From positions 62,001 to 126,000 of the forward strand of contig NZ_LNQC01000081.1 in assembly GCF_001651855.1 (NCBI RefSeq): 64,000 nt of DNA. Direction: 5' to 3'. Made by a program: the position numbers and the translations under genes. Shown here in pieces: positions 1 through 8,529 of the stretch (positions are counted from its first letter, which is position 1; each line of letters starts with the position of its first letter). This stretch comes from Sinorhizobium americanum. GTDB taxonomy: Bacteria; Pseudomonadota; Alphaproteobacteria; Rhizobiales; Rhizobiaceae. The notes beneath the pieces were generated by a model. The model was given only the letters and a program-made list of their open reading frames with translations. It did not search any database and was not told the origin of the DNA.

Positions 1-642
1 GCCGACGGCGAGCGAGCTCTCGCGCGGGTCCCGTCCCTGACGGCGGAACTCGTCGAGGATGGAAAGCATGTAGGAGGGCGTCACCATGATGATGCGCGGC
101 TTGAAGTCGGCGATCAGCGTCACCTGCCGCTCGGTCATGCCGCCGGAAATCGGCACGACGGTGCAGCCGAGCCTTTCCGCACCGTAATGGGCGCCGAGGC
201 CGCCGGTGAAAAGACCGTAGCCATAGGAAATGTGGACGATGTCACCCGGCCTGCCGCCGGAGGCGCGAATGGAACGGGCGACGACCGCCCCCCAGGTGTC
301 GATGTCCTTGAGTGTGTAGCCGACCACCGTCGGCTTGCCCGTGGTGCCCGAAGAGGCGTGGATGCGGCAGATCCTCTGGCGCGGAACGGCGAACATGCCG
401 AAGGGATAGGTTTCGCGAAGGTCCTGCTTGGTGGTGAAGGGGAATTTCGCGAGATCAGCGAGCGTCTTCAGGTCGGAGGGATGGACGCCCGTCGCGTCGA
501 AGCGCGCGCGGTAGAAGGGCGAGTTCTCATAGGCATGGGCTAGCGACCACCTCATCCGCTCCAATTGAAGCGCCGCGATCTCGTCACGCGAGGCGGTTTC
601 GATCGGGTCGAGATCGCCGGGGCGGGGCGAAAGGTCTTCCAT
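1..642 (-). CDS. paaK: Phenylacetate-CoA ligase, N-terminal part (runs off the left edge)
   Basis: Activates phenylacetate to phenylacetyl-CoA with ATP, the entry step of the aerobic paa pathway in the cytoplasm. The reverse-strand reading begins MEDLSPRPGDLDPIETASRD and carries the adenylate-forming P-loop motif SSGTTGKPT near residue 90, followed by the YGLFTGGLGAHYGAERLG stretch typical of PaaK. About 214 codons are present; the C-terminal half lies outside the window. A GGAGGAG ribosome site sits 7 bases before the ATG at 642. It follows paaG and paaI on the same strand, so the three look co-transcribed. The family call is strong; only the protein's end is missing. Confidence 0.93.
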   Translation of the reverse strand, partial: MEDLSPRPGDLDPIETASRDEIAALQLERMRWSLAHAYENSPFYRARFDATGVHPSDLKTLADLAKFPFTTKQDLRETYPFGMFAVPRQRICRIHASSGTTGKPTVVGYTLKDIDTWGAVVARSIRASGGRPGDIVHISYGYGLFTGGLGAHYGAERLGCTVVPISGGMTERQVTLIADFKPRIIMVTPSYMLSILDEFRRQGRDPRESSLAVG

Positions 643-726
643 GAATCTCTCCTCCGGGAATTGTCCTCCGCATGATGTCCGTGTTGGCCTCGCGGAATCA
701 TGCAGCATTTCAAAGCGTGGCGGCGC

Positions 727-1191
727 TCACGCTTCCGGTTTGCCATCTGCCTGTGGCAGGTGCGTGCCCTTGACAGTGCGCGAGTGGCCGCGGAACTCGG
801 CGAGGTGTTCGCCGCGCTGGTTGGTGATGCGGATGTCATAGATGCCGCCCCGGCCGCGCCGCGAAACCGCGCTGGCCGCCGCCGTAAGCCGGTCGCCCTC
901 GAGGGCCGGGGCGATGTAGGTGATCGAGCAGTGCTGGGCGACCGCGCGCTGATTGTAGCTGTTGCAGGCGAAGGCGAAGGCGGAATCGGCGAGGGTGAAG
1001 ATGTAGCCGCCGTGGCAGATGCCGTGACCGTTGGTCATCTCCGACGTGATCGTCATCGAGATTGTCGCCGTACCGGGCGCGACGCGATCGAGCGTCATTC
1101 CGAGCCGCTGCGAGGCCTGATCGTCGTCCCACATGACACGGGCACAGGCGCTGGCGAGTTCCTCGGCGTTCATTCTTGCCGCGTCCATCAT
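727..1191 (-). CDS. paaI: Phenylacetate-degradation hotdog thioesterase
   Basis: A 154-aa hotdog-fold acyl-CoA thioesterase of the PaaI/PaaD type. Known members hydrolyse hydroxyphenylacetyl-CoA and similar dead-end CoA esters, freeing trapped CoA during phenylacetate breakdown. The sequence shows the family signature NGHGICHGGYIFTLADSAFA, with the Asn-Gly-His-Gly-x-x-His-Gly-Gly core and the Asp of the catalytic helix. The start ATG overlaps the paaG stop by 4 bases (ATGA), which implies translational coupling. The first two codons are both ATG, so the start may be 3 bases later. It lies between paaG and paaK. Confidence 0.92.
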   Translation of the reverse strand: MMDAARMNAEELASACARVMWDDDQASQRLGMTLDRVAPGTATISMTITSEMTNGHGICHGGYIFTLADSAFAFACNSYNQRAVAQHCSITYIAPALEGDRLTAAASAVSRRGRGGIYDIRITNQRGEHLAEFRGHSRTVKGTHLPQADGKPEA

Positions 1192-1979
1192 CTCCCCTTG
1201 AACTCCGGCTTGCGCTTATCGAGGAAGGCAGTCACGCCCTCGGCATAGTCGCCGCTGCGGCCGGCTTGACGCTGCAGGTCGCGTTCGAGCTCGAGCTGCT
1301 CGTCGAAGGAATTGACGGCAGCGGCCTGGATCGCCCGCTTGGTCATGCCAAGCCCCTTGGTCGGGCCGGCGGCGAGACGGGCGGCAAGGGCGCAGGCCTC
1401 GTCCATCAGCGCCGCGTCGTTGACGGCGCGCCAGATAAGCCCCCAGTTCGCCGCTGTCTCCGCATCGAGCGGCTCTGCCGTCAACGCCAGCGCCTTGGCG
1501 CGCGCCTCGCCGATCAGCCGCGGCAGGCTCCAGGTACCGCCGGAATCGGGAACCAGCCCGATCTTCGCAAAGGCCTGGATGAAGCGGGCGGAGCGGGCGG
1601 CAATGGTGATGTCGCAGGCAAAGGCGATATTGGCGCCGGCGCCGGCGGCGACGCCGTTGACGGCGCAGACGATAGGCTTTTCGAGGCTGCGGATCAGCCT
1701 GAGGAGCGGATTGTAAAAGGTCTCGATCGTGTGGCCGAGGTCGGGAGCGCCGTGATTGCGCGGGTCGCGATCGCCGAGATCCTGGCCGGCGGAGAAGCCT
1801 CGCCCGGCGCCCGTGAGCAGCACGGCGCGCACCGTGTCATCCGAGTGAGCGCGCTCGAAACCGGCGCGCAGCGCGAGATGCATTTCCTCGTTAAAGGCGT
1901 TCAGCTTGTCGGGGCGGTTTAGCGTCAGGCGCAGCACGCCGGCTTCAAGCGCCGACAGAACGGTGTCGGATTCGGCCAT
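1188..1979 (-). CDS. paaG: Ring-1,2-epoxyphenylacetyl-CoA isomerase (crotonase family)
   Basis: A 263-aa crotonase-fold enzyme. PaaG turns ring-1,2-epoxyphenylacetyl-CoA into the oxepin-CoA and also shifts double bonds later in the pathway. Visible signatures are the N-terminal LTLNRPDKLNAF, the oxyanion-hole segment GAGRGFSAGQDLGDRD and the AVNGVAAGAGANIAFACD helix; the length matches PaaG. The start at 1979 was chosen because AGGGAGG lies just upstream and MAESDTVL leads straight into the domain; a longer frame upstream is possible but has no ribosome site. It is first in paaG-paaI-paaK. A TetR-type palindrome 50-63 bases upstream suggests PaaR-like repression. Confidence 0.9.
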   Translation of the reverse strand: MAESDTVLSALEAGVLRLTLNRPDKLNAFNEEMHLALRAGFERAHSDDTVRAVLLTGAGRGFSAGQDLGDRDPRNHGAPDLGHTIETFYNPLLRLIRSLEKPIVCAVNGVAAGAGANIAFACDITIAARSARFIQAFAKIGLVPDSGGTWSLPRLIGEARAKALALTAEPLDAETAANWGLIWRAVNDAALMDEACALAARLAAGPTKGLGMTKRAIQAAAVNSFDEQLELERDLQRQAGRSGDYAEGVTAFLDKRKPEFKGR

Positions 1980-2028
1980 GGTTCCTCCCTGCCGCCAGCT
2001 GGATCCGGGGCAGAAAACCGTTGCATAA

Positions 2029-2042
2029 ACCGACCGGTCAGT
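2029..2042. promoter_or_regulatory. Near-perfect 14-bp palindrome, candidate TetR/PaaR operator
   Basis: ACCGACCGGTCAGT is a palindrome with one mismatched pair, centred on CCGG. TetR-family repressors of CoA-ester catabolism often bind sites of the form ACCGACCGGTCGGT. It lies between divergent paaG and the fused hydratase/dehydrogenase gene and could control both. No tetR gene is in this window; that part is inference. Confidence 0.5.
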
Positions 2043-2199
2043 CAATAATAAATGCATCTAAGGCAGGTGGTGCGGCGTCGCGGCACTCAGGCTGCCGTTC
2101 GAGCGGACCTTAGCCTTGCAATAGCGTTTGGACACGCCGGAGCGACCTTCCCGGGAGGAGATGCGTTATGATCCAAGGCGTCGATCGGGGAAACTGGAC

Positions 2200-4260
2200 A
2201 TGACAATCAAAATCGAACACCGGGGGGAGATCGCCGTCGTCACCGTCGATAATCCTCCGGTCAATGCGCTGTCGCAGGTCGTGCGCCAGGGTCTTCTTGA
2301 GGCGGCGAAGGCGCTCGATGCCGACCCGTCGGTGAAGGCGATCGTACTGACCTGCGCCGGGCGCACCTTCATCGCCGGCGCCGATGTCGGTGAATTCGGC
2401 AAGCCCCCGATGCCGCCGCAACTGCCCGATCTCGTGTCACGGATCGAGCGGGCGGCAAAGCCGTGGGTCGCCGCCATCCATGGCAGCGCGCTCGGCGGCG
2501 GCTTCGAAGTCGCCCTCGGCTGCCGCTTCCGCGTCGCGGTTCCCTCGGCAAGCGTCGGACTGCCTGAGGTCCGCCTCGGCATCGTGCCGGGCGCCGGCGG
2601 GACGGTGCGCCTGCCGAGGCTCGCAGGGGTCGAGTCGGCGGTCGACATGGTCACGACGGGGACGCCGCTCGGAGCGCGCAAGGCCCACGTGGCCGGACTG
2701 ATCGACTCGTTGATCGAGGACGATCTTGTGACCGGTGCCGTGTCCTTTGCACGCTCTATTCTCGACCGGCCGCTGCCGGACGCGCTTTGCGATCGCCCCG
2801 TCGCGGTACCTCCTGTGGGCTTCTGGGAGGCAGCGGAAAGGACCGTTTCCGCCCGCGCCAAGCGGGAAGAGGCGCCGCTGAAAGCGCTTGCCTGCGTGCG
2901 GCGCGCGGCCGAGACGGATTTCGCAGCGGCGATCGCTTTCGAGCGCGAGACGTTCCTGACGCTGCGCGGCTCGCCGCAGGCCGCCGCACTCCGCCACGTG
3001 TTCTTCGCCGAGCGGGCAGCGACCCGGCCGCCGGAGCTTGCCGGTTTGACGCCGTGCATGATCCGTTCGGCGGCCGTGATCGGCGGCGGCACCATGGGCG
3101 CCGGCATCGCCGCGGCGCTGCGCGATGCCGGCCTGCCGGTGATCCTGGTCGAGCGCGACGATGGGGCGATCGAAAGAGGGCTCGCCAACGTGCGGGCGAT
3201 CTTCGACGGCGCGGCAAAGCGCGGCCGTATTTCCGCCGACGTGGCTGCCGAGCGGATAACGGGCATCACCGCGACGAGGGATTACGCGGCGCTCGCCGAT
3301 GTCGATTTCACCATTGAGGCGGTCTTCGAGGATCTGGACGTGAAGCGGGACGTCTTTGCGCGTCTTGCCGACAGCTGCCGTGAGGATGCCATCCTCGCGA
3401 CGAACACCTCCTATCTCGATCCCGAGCGGATCGCAGAGCGCATCCGCTGGCCGGAGCGCTTCCTCGGCTTACATTTCTTCAGCCCGGCGCATGTGATGAA
3501 GCTCTTGGAAATCGTGCCGACCAAGGCGACGACGCCGGAGGTTCTGGCAACCGGCTTCTCGCTGGCGCGGATGCTGAACAAGATCCCGGTGCGCGCCGGC
3601 ATATGCGACGGCTTCATCGGCAACCGCATCTTGAAGATCACCCGAGCACAGGCCGAGCGGCTGCTGCTCTCCGGCGCCACGCCTACGGCGGTCGACGCTG
3701 CCATGCGCGCCTTCGGGCTGCCGATGGGGCCGTTCGAGGCGCAGGATCTCGGCGGGCTCGACATCGCCGCGTTCCAGCGCAAGGCCGCGCGTGCGCGCGG
3801 CGAGGCGTGCTTCGCGCCGATTGCCGATCGCCTCTGCGCGATCGAGCGCTACGGCCAGAAGAGCGGCGGTGGCTGGTATGACTACGAGCCTGGCGACCGC
3901 ACTCCGCGGCCTTCGGAAGCGGTCGCGGCGGTCATCGCCGGGGAGGCGAAGGCCTTGCCTCGGCGGGACTGGAACGAGAACGCCATTGCCGACTGCATCC
4001 TCTGGCCGATGGTCAACGAGGGGGCACGCATCCTTGCAGACGGCACGGCGCTCAGGCCGTCCGATATCGACCTTGTGAAAATCCACGGCTACGGCTTTCC
4101 GCGCTGGCGCGGCGGGCCGATGCACCATGCGGAGGCCCAGGGTCTTGATACCGTCGCCGAGACGCTGCGCGCGCTTGCCCGTGAGGGGCTGGCCGAACCG
4201 CCTTGCGACCGCTTGCTCGAGGCGGCCCGACGCGGTGGATTCTCCGAGGTCCGCCGTTGA
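2200..4260 (+). CDS. Bifunctional enoyl-CoA hydratase/3-hydroxyacyl-CoA dehydrogenase
   Basis: A 686-aa FadB/FadJ-like fusion. The N-terminal crotonase domain (about residues 1-200) shows CAGRTFIAGADVGEFGKP, GSALGGGFEVALGCRF and LPEVRLGIVPGAGGTVRLPR, with both catalytic Glu positions. The NAD-binding domain starts near residue 290 with GGGTMGAGIAAALRDAG, followed by HFFSPAHVMKLLEIV with the catalytic His and a C-terminal 3HCDH domain with RAGICDGFIGNRI. The start at 2200 (MTIKIEH) matches the family N-terminus; an upstream in-frame ATG at 2161 abuts a GGGAGGAG too closely. Placed divergently from paaG, it could do the work of PaaF plus PaaH on dehydroadipyl-CoA. A general beta-oxidation role is the alternative. 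Confidence 0.88.
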   Translation: MTIKIEHRGEIAVVTVDNPPVNALSQVVRQGLLEAAKALDADPSVKAIVLTCAGRTFIAGADVGEFGKPPMPPQLPDLVSRIERAAKPWVAAIHGSALGGGFEVALGCRFRVAVPSASVGLPEVRLGIVPGAGGTVRLPRLAGVESAVDMVTTGTPLGARKAHVAGLIDSLIEDDLVTGAVSFARSILDRPLPDALCDRPVAVPPVGFWEAAERTVSARAKREEAPLKALACVRRAAETDFAAAIAFERETFLTLRGSPQAAALRHVFFAERAATRPPELAGLTPCMIRSAAVIGGGTMGAGIAAALRDAGLPVILVERDDGAIERGLANVRAIFDGAAKRGRISADVAAERITGITATRDYAALADVDFTIEAVFEDLDVKRDVFARLADSCREDAILATNTSYLDPERIAERIRWPERFLGLHFFSPAHVMKLLEIVPTKATTPEVLATGFSLARMLNKIPVRAGICDGFIGNRILKITRAQAERLLLSGATPTAVDAAMRAFGLPMGPFEAQDLGGLDIAAFQRKAARARGEACFAPIADRLCAIERYGQKSGGGWYDYEPGDRTPRPSEAVAAVIAGEAKALPRRDWNENAIADCILWPMVNEGARILADGTALRPSDIDLVKIHGYGFPRWRGGPMHHAEAQGLDTVAETLRALAREGLAEPPCDRLLEAARRGGFSEVRR

Positions 4261-4299
4261 GGCGCTGTCTCCGGTCGAGCCGACGGGTCTGCGGGAGAC

Positions 4300-5094
4300 C
4301 TACCTTCCAATGGAACGCTCCTGCATCTCTTCGCCTATGAAGCAATTGTAGGACGGCGCATATCCGGCAGGTTCCGGACGGGGCTGCCGGGCGCCGCTGA
4401 CCTTCAGTCCGGAAATCTCGGCCGTGAGCTTGGCCAAAATAGCGGCCGAGAATTGACTGGCCTCCGATACCTTCATGACGAACGCCCCCTCTCCGCCGAC
4501 GACGCATTGATTGTAATAGGCATCGAGGTCCGGAATCGAGGCCGAATCCGGCTTGTCTCTCAGCATGATCGCCAGCCCGTCGATGACGATCCCCTGGGCA
4601 ACGGTGCTGTTGCGGGCAACCGGCGCCGGTACCCCGGCGTTGTTGGGTCCGTCGCCCGATATGTCGATGACGCGTCGGCTTCCCCGATAGGGGCTCAAGT
4701 GAATAAGCCTACGCGCGAAGGCAAGCACATTGGAGATGGAGGTGAACGAGATCCGTCTGATTGGCTGGCGGCGCAAGGCCTCGGCAAACTGTGCCGCACT
4801 CTGCTGGCCCTCTATCAGCGTCCAGGGCAGCACCTGGACGGCCTTGCCGCCCCACTCGACATAGGTCACCGCAATCCTGCCGAGCCGCCCCGTCCCGACC
4901 GCCCTCACTATCTCGGGCCTGCGAAACGCCTCCACATAGCCTGTCCGCTGAAGCCGCAGTTCGTCCAATCCAATCGAATAGGAAACGTCGACGGCCAGGA
5001 CCAGCTGAAGGTCGACGGCTACAGGCTCCTGCGTCCCGGCGGTGCCGGCGGCGAGGAGATAGGGAGCAGCCAAGAGCATCCAGTGCGGTTTCAT
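4300..5094 (-). CDS. Secreted DUF1194 protein with von Willebrand A-like fold
   Basis: A 264-aa protein with an N-terminal signal peptide (residues 1 to about 20, MKPHWMLLAAPYLLAAGTAG) and a DUF1194 domain. The metal-ion-dependent adhesion motif Asp-x-Ser-x-Ser is visible as DVSYS near residue 36, and IDISGDGPNNAG is the second conserved block. DUF1194 proteins are common in rhizobia and have no assigned function; the fold suggests divalent metal-dependent binding of protein ligands in the periplasm. It stands alone on its strand between the paa-linked gene and an Ldh2-type dehydrogenase. The family call is firm; the function is unknown. Confidence 0.85.
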   Translation of the reverse strand: MKPHWMLLAAPYLLAAGTAGTQEPVAVDLQLVLAVDVSYSIGLDELRLQRTGYVEAFRRPEIVRAVGTGRLGRIAVTYVEWGGKAVQVLPWTLIEGQQSAAQFAEALRRQPIRRISFTSISNVLAFARRLIHLSPYRGSRRVIDISGDGPNNAGVPAPVARNSTVAQGIVIDGLAIMLRDKPDSASIPDLDAYYNQCVVGGEGAFVMKVSEASQFSAAILAKLTAEISGLKVSGARQPRPEPAGYAPSYNCFIGEEMQERSIGR

Positions 5095-5262
5095 CGCTCC
5101 GCCAACCGGCGACGGGCGGCGCGAAACTCCGCCGGCCCCATGCCGGTTCTAGGCGCCGCTCTTCCTTTAGCTGTTTAAAGAGTAACGGAATGGACACTGA
5201 TTGGCGATGACAACTACGGGCCCGGGGGGCGCATCAGATTTTGCAAGTCGTTCGCCGCCGCG

Positions 5263-6318
5263 TCAGCGGAGTTCTGTCGGAATCGCTATGCCCTGCTTGG
5301 CGGCTTCCGCCGCAAGGCGGTCGATCGTGCCCCCGGCGAGCGGAATGCCTTCCCGAAGCCGCTTCTCCGCCAGCAGGAAGCCACGCTCTCCGGGGAGCAG
5401 CACATCGTCCGTTCCTTCGGCCGGCGGCAAGGCTTTGATGGCGCGGGCAAGCCGATCGACCTCCTCCTCGAAATCCTCGCCAACACCGAAGGCCTTCGGA
5501 TCAAGCGCAATCACCAGTCCGTTGAACCCGCTGTCCCTGTTGTCGGTCAGGGCGGCCGAAATGAGCGGATTGCCGCCGAGAAGGCTCACCAGAATCTCGA
5601 TCATCAGCGAAAGCCCGGAGCCTTTTGGTCCCGCTATCGGCAAGACCGCCTTGAGCTTTGCCGGATCTGTGGTTGCGATGCCGGCTGCATCCACCCCCCA
5701 ATCTGGTGGGATGGACTTGCCGGCGTCCTTCGCCGCCATCACCTTGCCCAGCGCCACCGCTGCCGTCGACATGTCGAGGACGATCGGGCGGGTCGGGTTT
5801 CGACCGGGCGCGGCGATCGAGATCGGGTTGGTGGAGACGCCTTCGACCCTGGAGCCGTGATAGATCATCAGCGGCTTCGAGGCCGTCATGGCGATGCCGA
5901 CCTTGCCGGCCCGTGCAACTCTCTCGGTGAAATAGCCGACCGCTCCGGCGTGGCTCGTTCTGATGATGGAACAAAGGCCCACGCCGAATTTCTCCGCAAG
6001 CGCGGCAGCCTTGTCGGCCGCCATCGACATGCCGGCGGCGCCCGGCACGTGATCGCCGTCGATCATCGCGACGGCCCCGAATTCCCGCGACAGTTCCGGC
6101 TTCGCATCGCCCTTGACGATGCCGAGTTCCGCCATCTCGATGTAACGGGGAATGCGCAGGACGCCGTGCGAATCCGCCCCGCGCAGATTGGCCCAGACCA
6201 GAAGCCCGGCGGTTTGGCGGGCGTAGTCCCCCCTGAACCCGCCTGCCTCCAGCAGCGACGCGGAGAACGCTTCCAAGGTATCTTTGGCAATCACTCTCCT
6301 GGCCAGTTCGTTGCTCAT
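5263..6318 (-). CDS. Ldh2/malate-lactate dehydrogenase family oxidoreductase
   Basis: A 351-aa NAD(P)-dependent enzyme of the Ldh2 family (malate/L-lactate dehydrogenase, ureidoglycolate dehydrogenase, 2,3-diketogulonate reductase). Marks are the N-terminal helix with WANLRGADSHGVLRIPRY (Asp-Ser-His-Gly holds the catalytic His), RTSHAGAVGYF, and GPKGSGLSLMIEIL for cofactor binding. These enzymes reduce 2-keto acids or oxidise 2-hydroxy acids. It overlaps the upstream hydrolase by 4 bases and is last in an operon with that hydrolase and an extradiol dioxygenase, so its substrate may be a keto acid released from ring cleavage (inference). Confidence 0.88.
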   Translation of the reverse strand: MSNELARRVIAKDTLEAFSASLLEAGGFRGDYARQTAGLLVWANLRGADSHGVLRIPRYIEMAELGIVKGDAKPELSREFGAVAMIDGDHVPGAAGMSMAADKAAALAEKFGVGLCSIIRTSHAGAVGYFTERVARAGKVGIAMTASKPLMIYHGSRVEGVSTNPISIAAPGRNPTRPIVLDMSTAAVALGKVMAAKDAGKSIPPDWGVDAAGIATTDPAKLKAVLPIAGPKGSGLSLMIEILVSLLGGNPLISAALTDNRDSGFNGLVIALDPKAFGVGEDFEEEVDRLARAIKALPPAEGTDDVLLPGERGFLLAEKRLREGIPLAGGTIDRLAAEAAKQGIAIPTELR

Positions 6319-7202
6319 GCGGCGGCTCCGAGCGGTGAGGGGAAGAACTTGTCGAGCCAGCCCTTGAGCATCATTTTCGTGCGCGGCGCGTCGTTGGGCG
6401 CCAGCGGGAAATGCGCCGTCGTGTCGATGAGCATGAGTTCGGTCGGTTGCCCCGCTTTCTCGAACATCCGCACGGATTCGATCGTCGGCGTGATGATGTC
6501 GTTTGCGGTGTGGAACAGGAGCAGCGGGCGCGGCGCGATATTGGCGACGACGTCATCGGCACGGAAGTTGTACATCGACCAGGCGGTTTCGACGGGGATC
6601 TCCATGATCGCCTTGGGCGAGAGATTCTTGCGCAGGTGCTCCGGGATCGGCACGGCGTCGAAGCGCGACATCCACAGGCTTTCGCCGGTCTCCTGCTTGT
6701 GCCTGCGGCCGTTTTCGAGAATGCCGATGAACTTGTCCCAGGATTCCTGGGTTGGGTGCTGGCCGCGGAACTTGCGCTCGCCATTGCCCCAGCCGCAGGA
6801 GGAAAGGCAGCAGGCGAAACGGTCATCGACGCCGGCGGCATAGACCGACACGGCGGCGCCGAAGCTGTGACCGGTAATGCCGATGCGCTCGGGATCGACT
6901 TCTTCACGCCCCGCTAGGAAAGTCAGCGCATTCTTGGCATCGGCCACCTGATCGAAGCAGCGGACCTGGGCGCGCTCGCCTTCGCTTTCGCCGCAGCAGC
7001 GGAAATCGAACCGCAGCGCGACATAGCCGAAGGCCTCCATCATTTCGGCCTGGATCTGGGCGTGGCTCTCGTCCTTCGAGCCGACGAAGCCGTGGCAGAC
7101 GATGAAGGCCGGCAGCCGCTGGCCGGGCTTGCGTTGATCAGGAACGTGAAGGACGGCCGAGAGCTTCAGCCCGTCGGACATGAATGTAAGCTTTTCCTGC
7201 AT
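6315..7202 (-). CDS. Alpha/beta hydrolase (dienelactone hydrolase-like)
   Basis: A 295-aa serine hydrolase with the nucleophile elbow GHSFGAAVS near residue 120. The likely acid is the Asp in LLFHTANDIITP and the likely base the His in DTTAHFPL. The strand-turn FIVCHGFVGSKDE supplies the oxyanion region. The fold resembles dienelactone hydrolases and short-chain carboxylesterases. It is the middle gene of dioxygenase-hydrolase-dehydrogenase on the minus strand and starts 21 bases after the dioxygenase ends. A C-C or ester hydrolase acting on a ring-cleavage product fits the context, but the sequence does not settle the substrate. Confidence 0.85.
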   Translation of the reverse strand: MQEKLTFMSDGLKLSAVLHVPDQRKPGQRLPAFIVCHGFVGSKDESHAQIQAEMMEAFGYVALRFDFRCCGESEGERAQVRCFDQVADAKNALTFLAGREEVDPERIGITGHSFGAAVSVYAAGVDDRFACCLSSCGWGNGERKFRGQHPTQESWDKFIGILENGRRHKQETGESLWMSRFDAVPIPEHLRKNLSPKAIMEIPVETAWSMYNFRADDVVANIAPRPLLLFHTANDIITPTIESVRMFEKAGQPTELMLIDTTAHFPLAPNDAPRTKMMLKGWLDKFFPSPLGAAA

Positions 7203-7223
7203 TGGCTTTCACCTCGGTCTGGA

Positions 7224-8129
7224 TCAGGCGATCTTGGCGAAGGGGTGGAAATATTCGCGCCATTCGAGCGGCGCCGGCGTGCCCCAAACATTCATGGCGC
7301 GCACATTGCCCGGCCGCTCGAGATTGGTGATGACATTGGCGGTGAAATCGGCGTCGTCGGCGATCTGCGCCATCACGCCCGAGCATTCGATCATCATGCC
7401 GCTGGCGTCGGTGTAATAGGCGTAGGTGTTATCGCCGGGGCGGTGGCGGCCCGGTCCCCACAGGAGCTGCCGGTCGAACTGGTCGAGAATATCGCCGAGG
7501 CGCAGATATTGGTTGAATTCGAGGAACTCGAAGGAAACATGGTGAAGACCGGCGGCTTTGCCCTTCACCAGTCCCAGCACGTGGTGCTGGCGATTGCCGC
7601 CATACATCCAGCTCAGGCTGTCATTGACCATCCGTTCGGACAGTTTCATGCCGCCGATCGCCTCGAGTTGGGCGCGAGTGGCCGCAGGGTCGGGGGTGAT
7701 CAGGTTGATGTGGTCGATCCGGTTCGGCCCGACGCCCTTGGTCGGATAGCGCCGGCCATAGGTCTTGTTGCGGATTGGCGTGTGGACTTCGAAGCGCAGC
7801 CCCTCCGGCGTGGCAAAGGTTACGCCTTCGGCAATGCAGTCGAGGCTAGGCTCCCGGGCGAGGATCCGGCATCCGGCGGCCTCGACGCGCGAGGCGGCCT
7901 CGGCGACCAGTTCGGGCCTCAAGGCCTCGAGACCGATAGTATGGGCGGAATTTTCGTCGGCATGAACCAGAACCAGCTCCGCGGCCCGGCCGTTCGAGCT
8001 CAGCCAAGTCTGGCGATCGTCTTGATGCGTGACGTGCAGGCCGAGGATGTCCGTTGCATCCACAAGGACCGCCTGCGGATCGGTGACATTGACCTTCATG
8101 TGCCCGACGGCGTGCACAATATGCGTCAT
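7224..8129 (-). CDS. VOC-superfamily extradiol ring-cleavage dioxygenase
   Basis: A 301-aa two-domain type I extradiol dioxygenase, the usual length for catechol 2,3-dioxygenase relatives. The three metal ligands of this class appear in order: His in RIDHINLITPD, His in GLHHVSFEFLEF, and Glu in SGMMIECSG, so an active Fe(II) site is likely. The start at 8129 was chosen because GAGGAGG sits 7 bases upstream; a longer frame without a ribosome site extends beyond it. It leads an operon with an alpha/beta hydrolase and an Ldh2 dehydrogenase, a meta-cleavage-like set. The aromatic substrate is not evident. Confidence 0.85.
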   Translation of the reverse strand: MTHIVHAVGHMKVNVTDPQAVLVDATDILGLHVTHQDDRQTWLSSNGRAAELVLVHADENSAHTIGLEALRPELVAEAASRVEAAGCRILAREPSLDCIAEGVTFATPEGLRFEVHTPIRNKTYGRRYPTKGVGPNRIDHINLITPDPAATRAQLEAIGGMKLSERMVNDSLSWMYGGNRQHHVLGLVKGKAAGLHHVSFEFLEFNQYLRLGDILDQFDRQLLWGPGRHRPGDNTYAYYTDASGMMIECSGVMAQIADDADFTANVITNLERPGNVRAMNVWGTPAPLEWREYFHPFAKIA

Positions 8130-8197
8130 GGCTTCCTCCTCAAGTCTGAAATCGGTTGCTGCCCTTCTGATACCGCATATGTCGGGCGGCGGCAAGA

Positions 8198-8229
8198 TAT
8201 TTCGAAATAATATTGATTATCGAAAATAC
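8198..8229. promoter_or_regulatory. Palindrome TATTTCGAAATA plus TCGAAAATAC copy
   Basis: A perfect 12-bp palindrome TATTTCGAAATA (8198-8209) is followed by TCGAAAATAC (8220-8229). It lies about 70-100 bases upstream of the dioxygenase start. The second element recurs at 8447-8456 near the divergent gene, so a shared regulator is plausible. The regulator is not identified. Confidence 0.4.
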
Positions 8230-8442
8230 ACGAAGGCGGCGCTTTCTGGGTACGTCGGGCAGGGCTCGCCCACTGGTCGATGGCCAAGAAGCACCAACGT
8301 GTTGGTCGATGGGGAAGAAACCTGTCACTGCAGCGGACATGTTTTGCAAACGCATTCCTATACGGCTTCAAAGTCCGCGAAGCGCACAATCCGACATAGG
8401 CAGCGATGCCATGTGACGCCCAAATTTTACGAAATCAGTTGA

Positions 8443-8456
8443 AATTTCGAAAATAC
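8443..8456. promoter_or_regulatory. AATTTCGAAAAT element, second copy of the TTCGAAA motif
   Basis: AATTTCGAAAAT pairs at 10 of 12 positions around a perfect TTTCGAAA core, and it contains TCGAAAATAC identical to 8220-8229. It lies about 75 bases before the start at 8530, a usual operator or activator distance. Confidence 0.4.
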
Positions 8457-8529
8457 TGGGATAAGAAATGCCCAGGCGGAGGAGCGCCGAGCCCTTTCGG
8501 GAGCCAGTTTCGTATTCGAGGAGGACTTC

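Larger units (their letters stand above)
8130..8529. promoter_or_regulatory. 400-bp divergent control region of the ring-cleavage cluster
   Basis: No coding sequence is convincing here. The region lies between the divergent dioxygenase and the alcohol dehydrogenase-like gene. It is AT-richer than its surroundings at both ends and holds two related palindromic elements, one near each gene, given separately. It likely carries both promoters. Confidence 0.55.
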
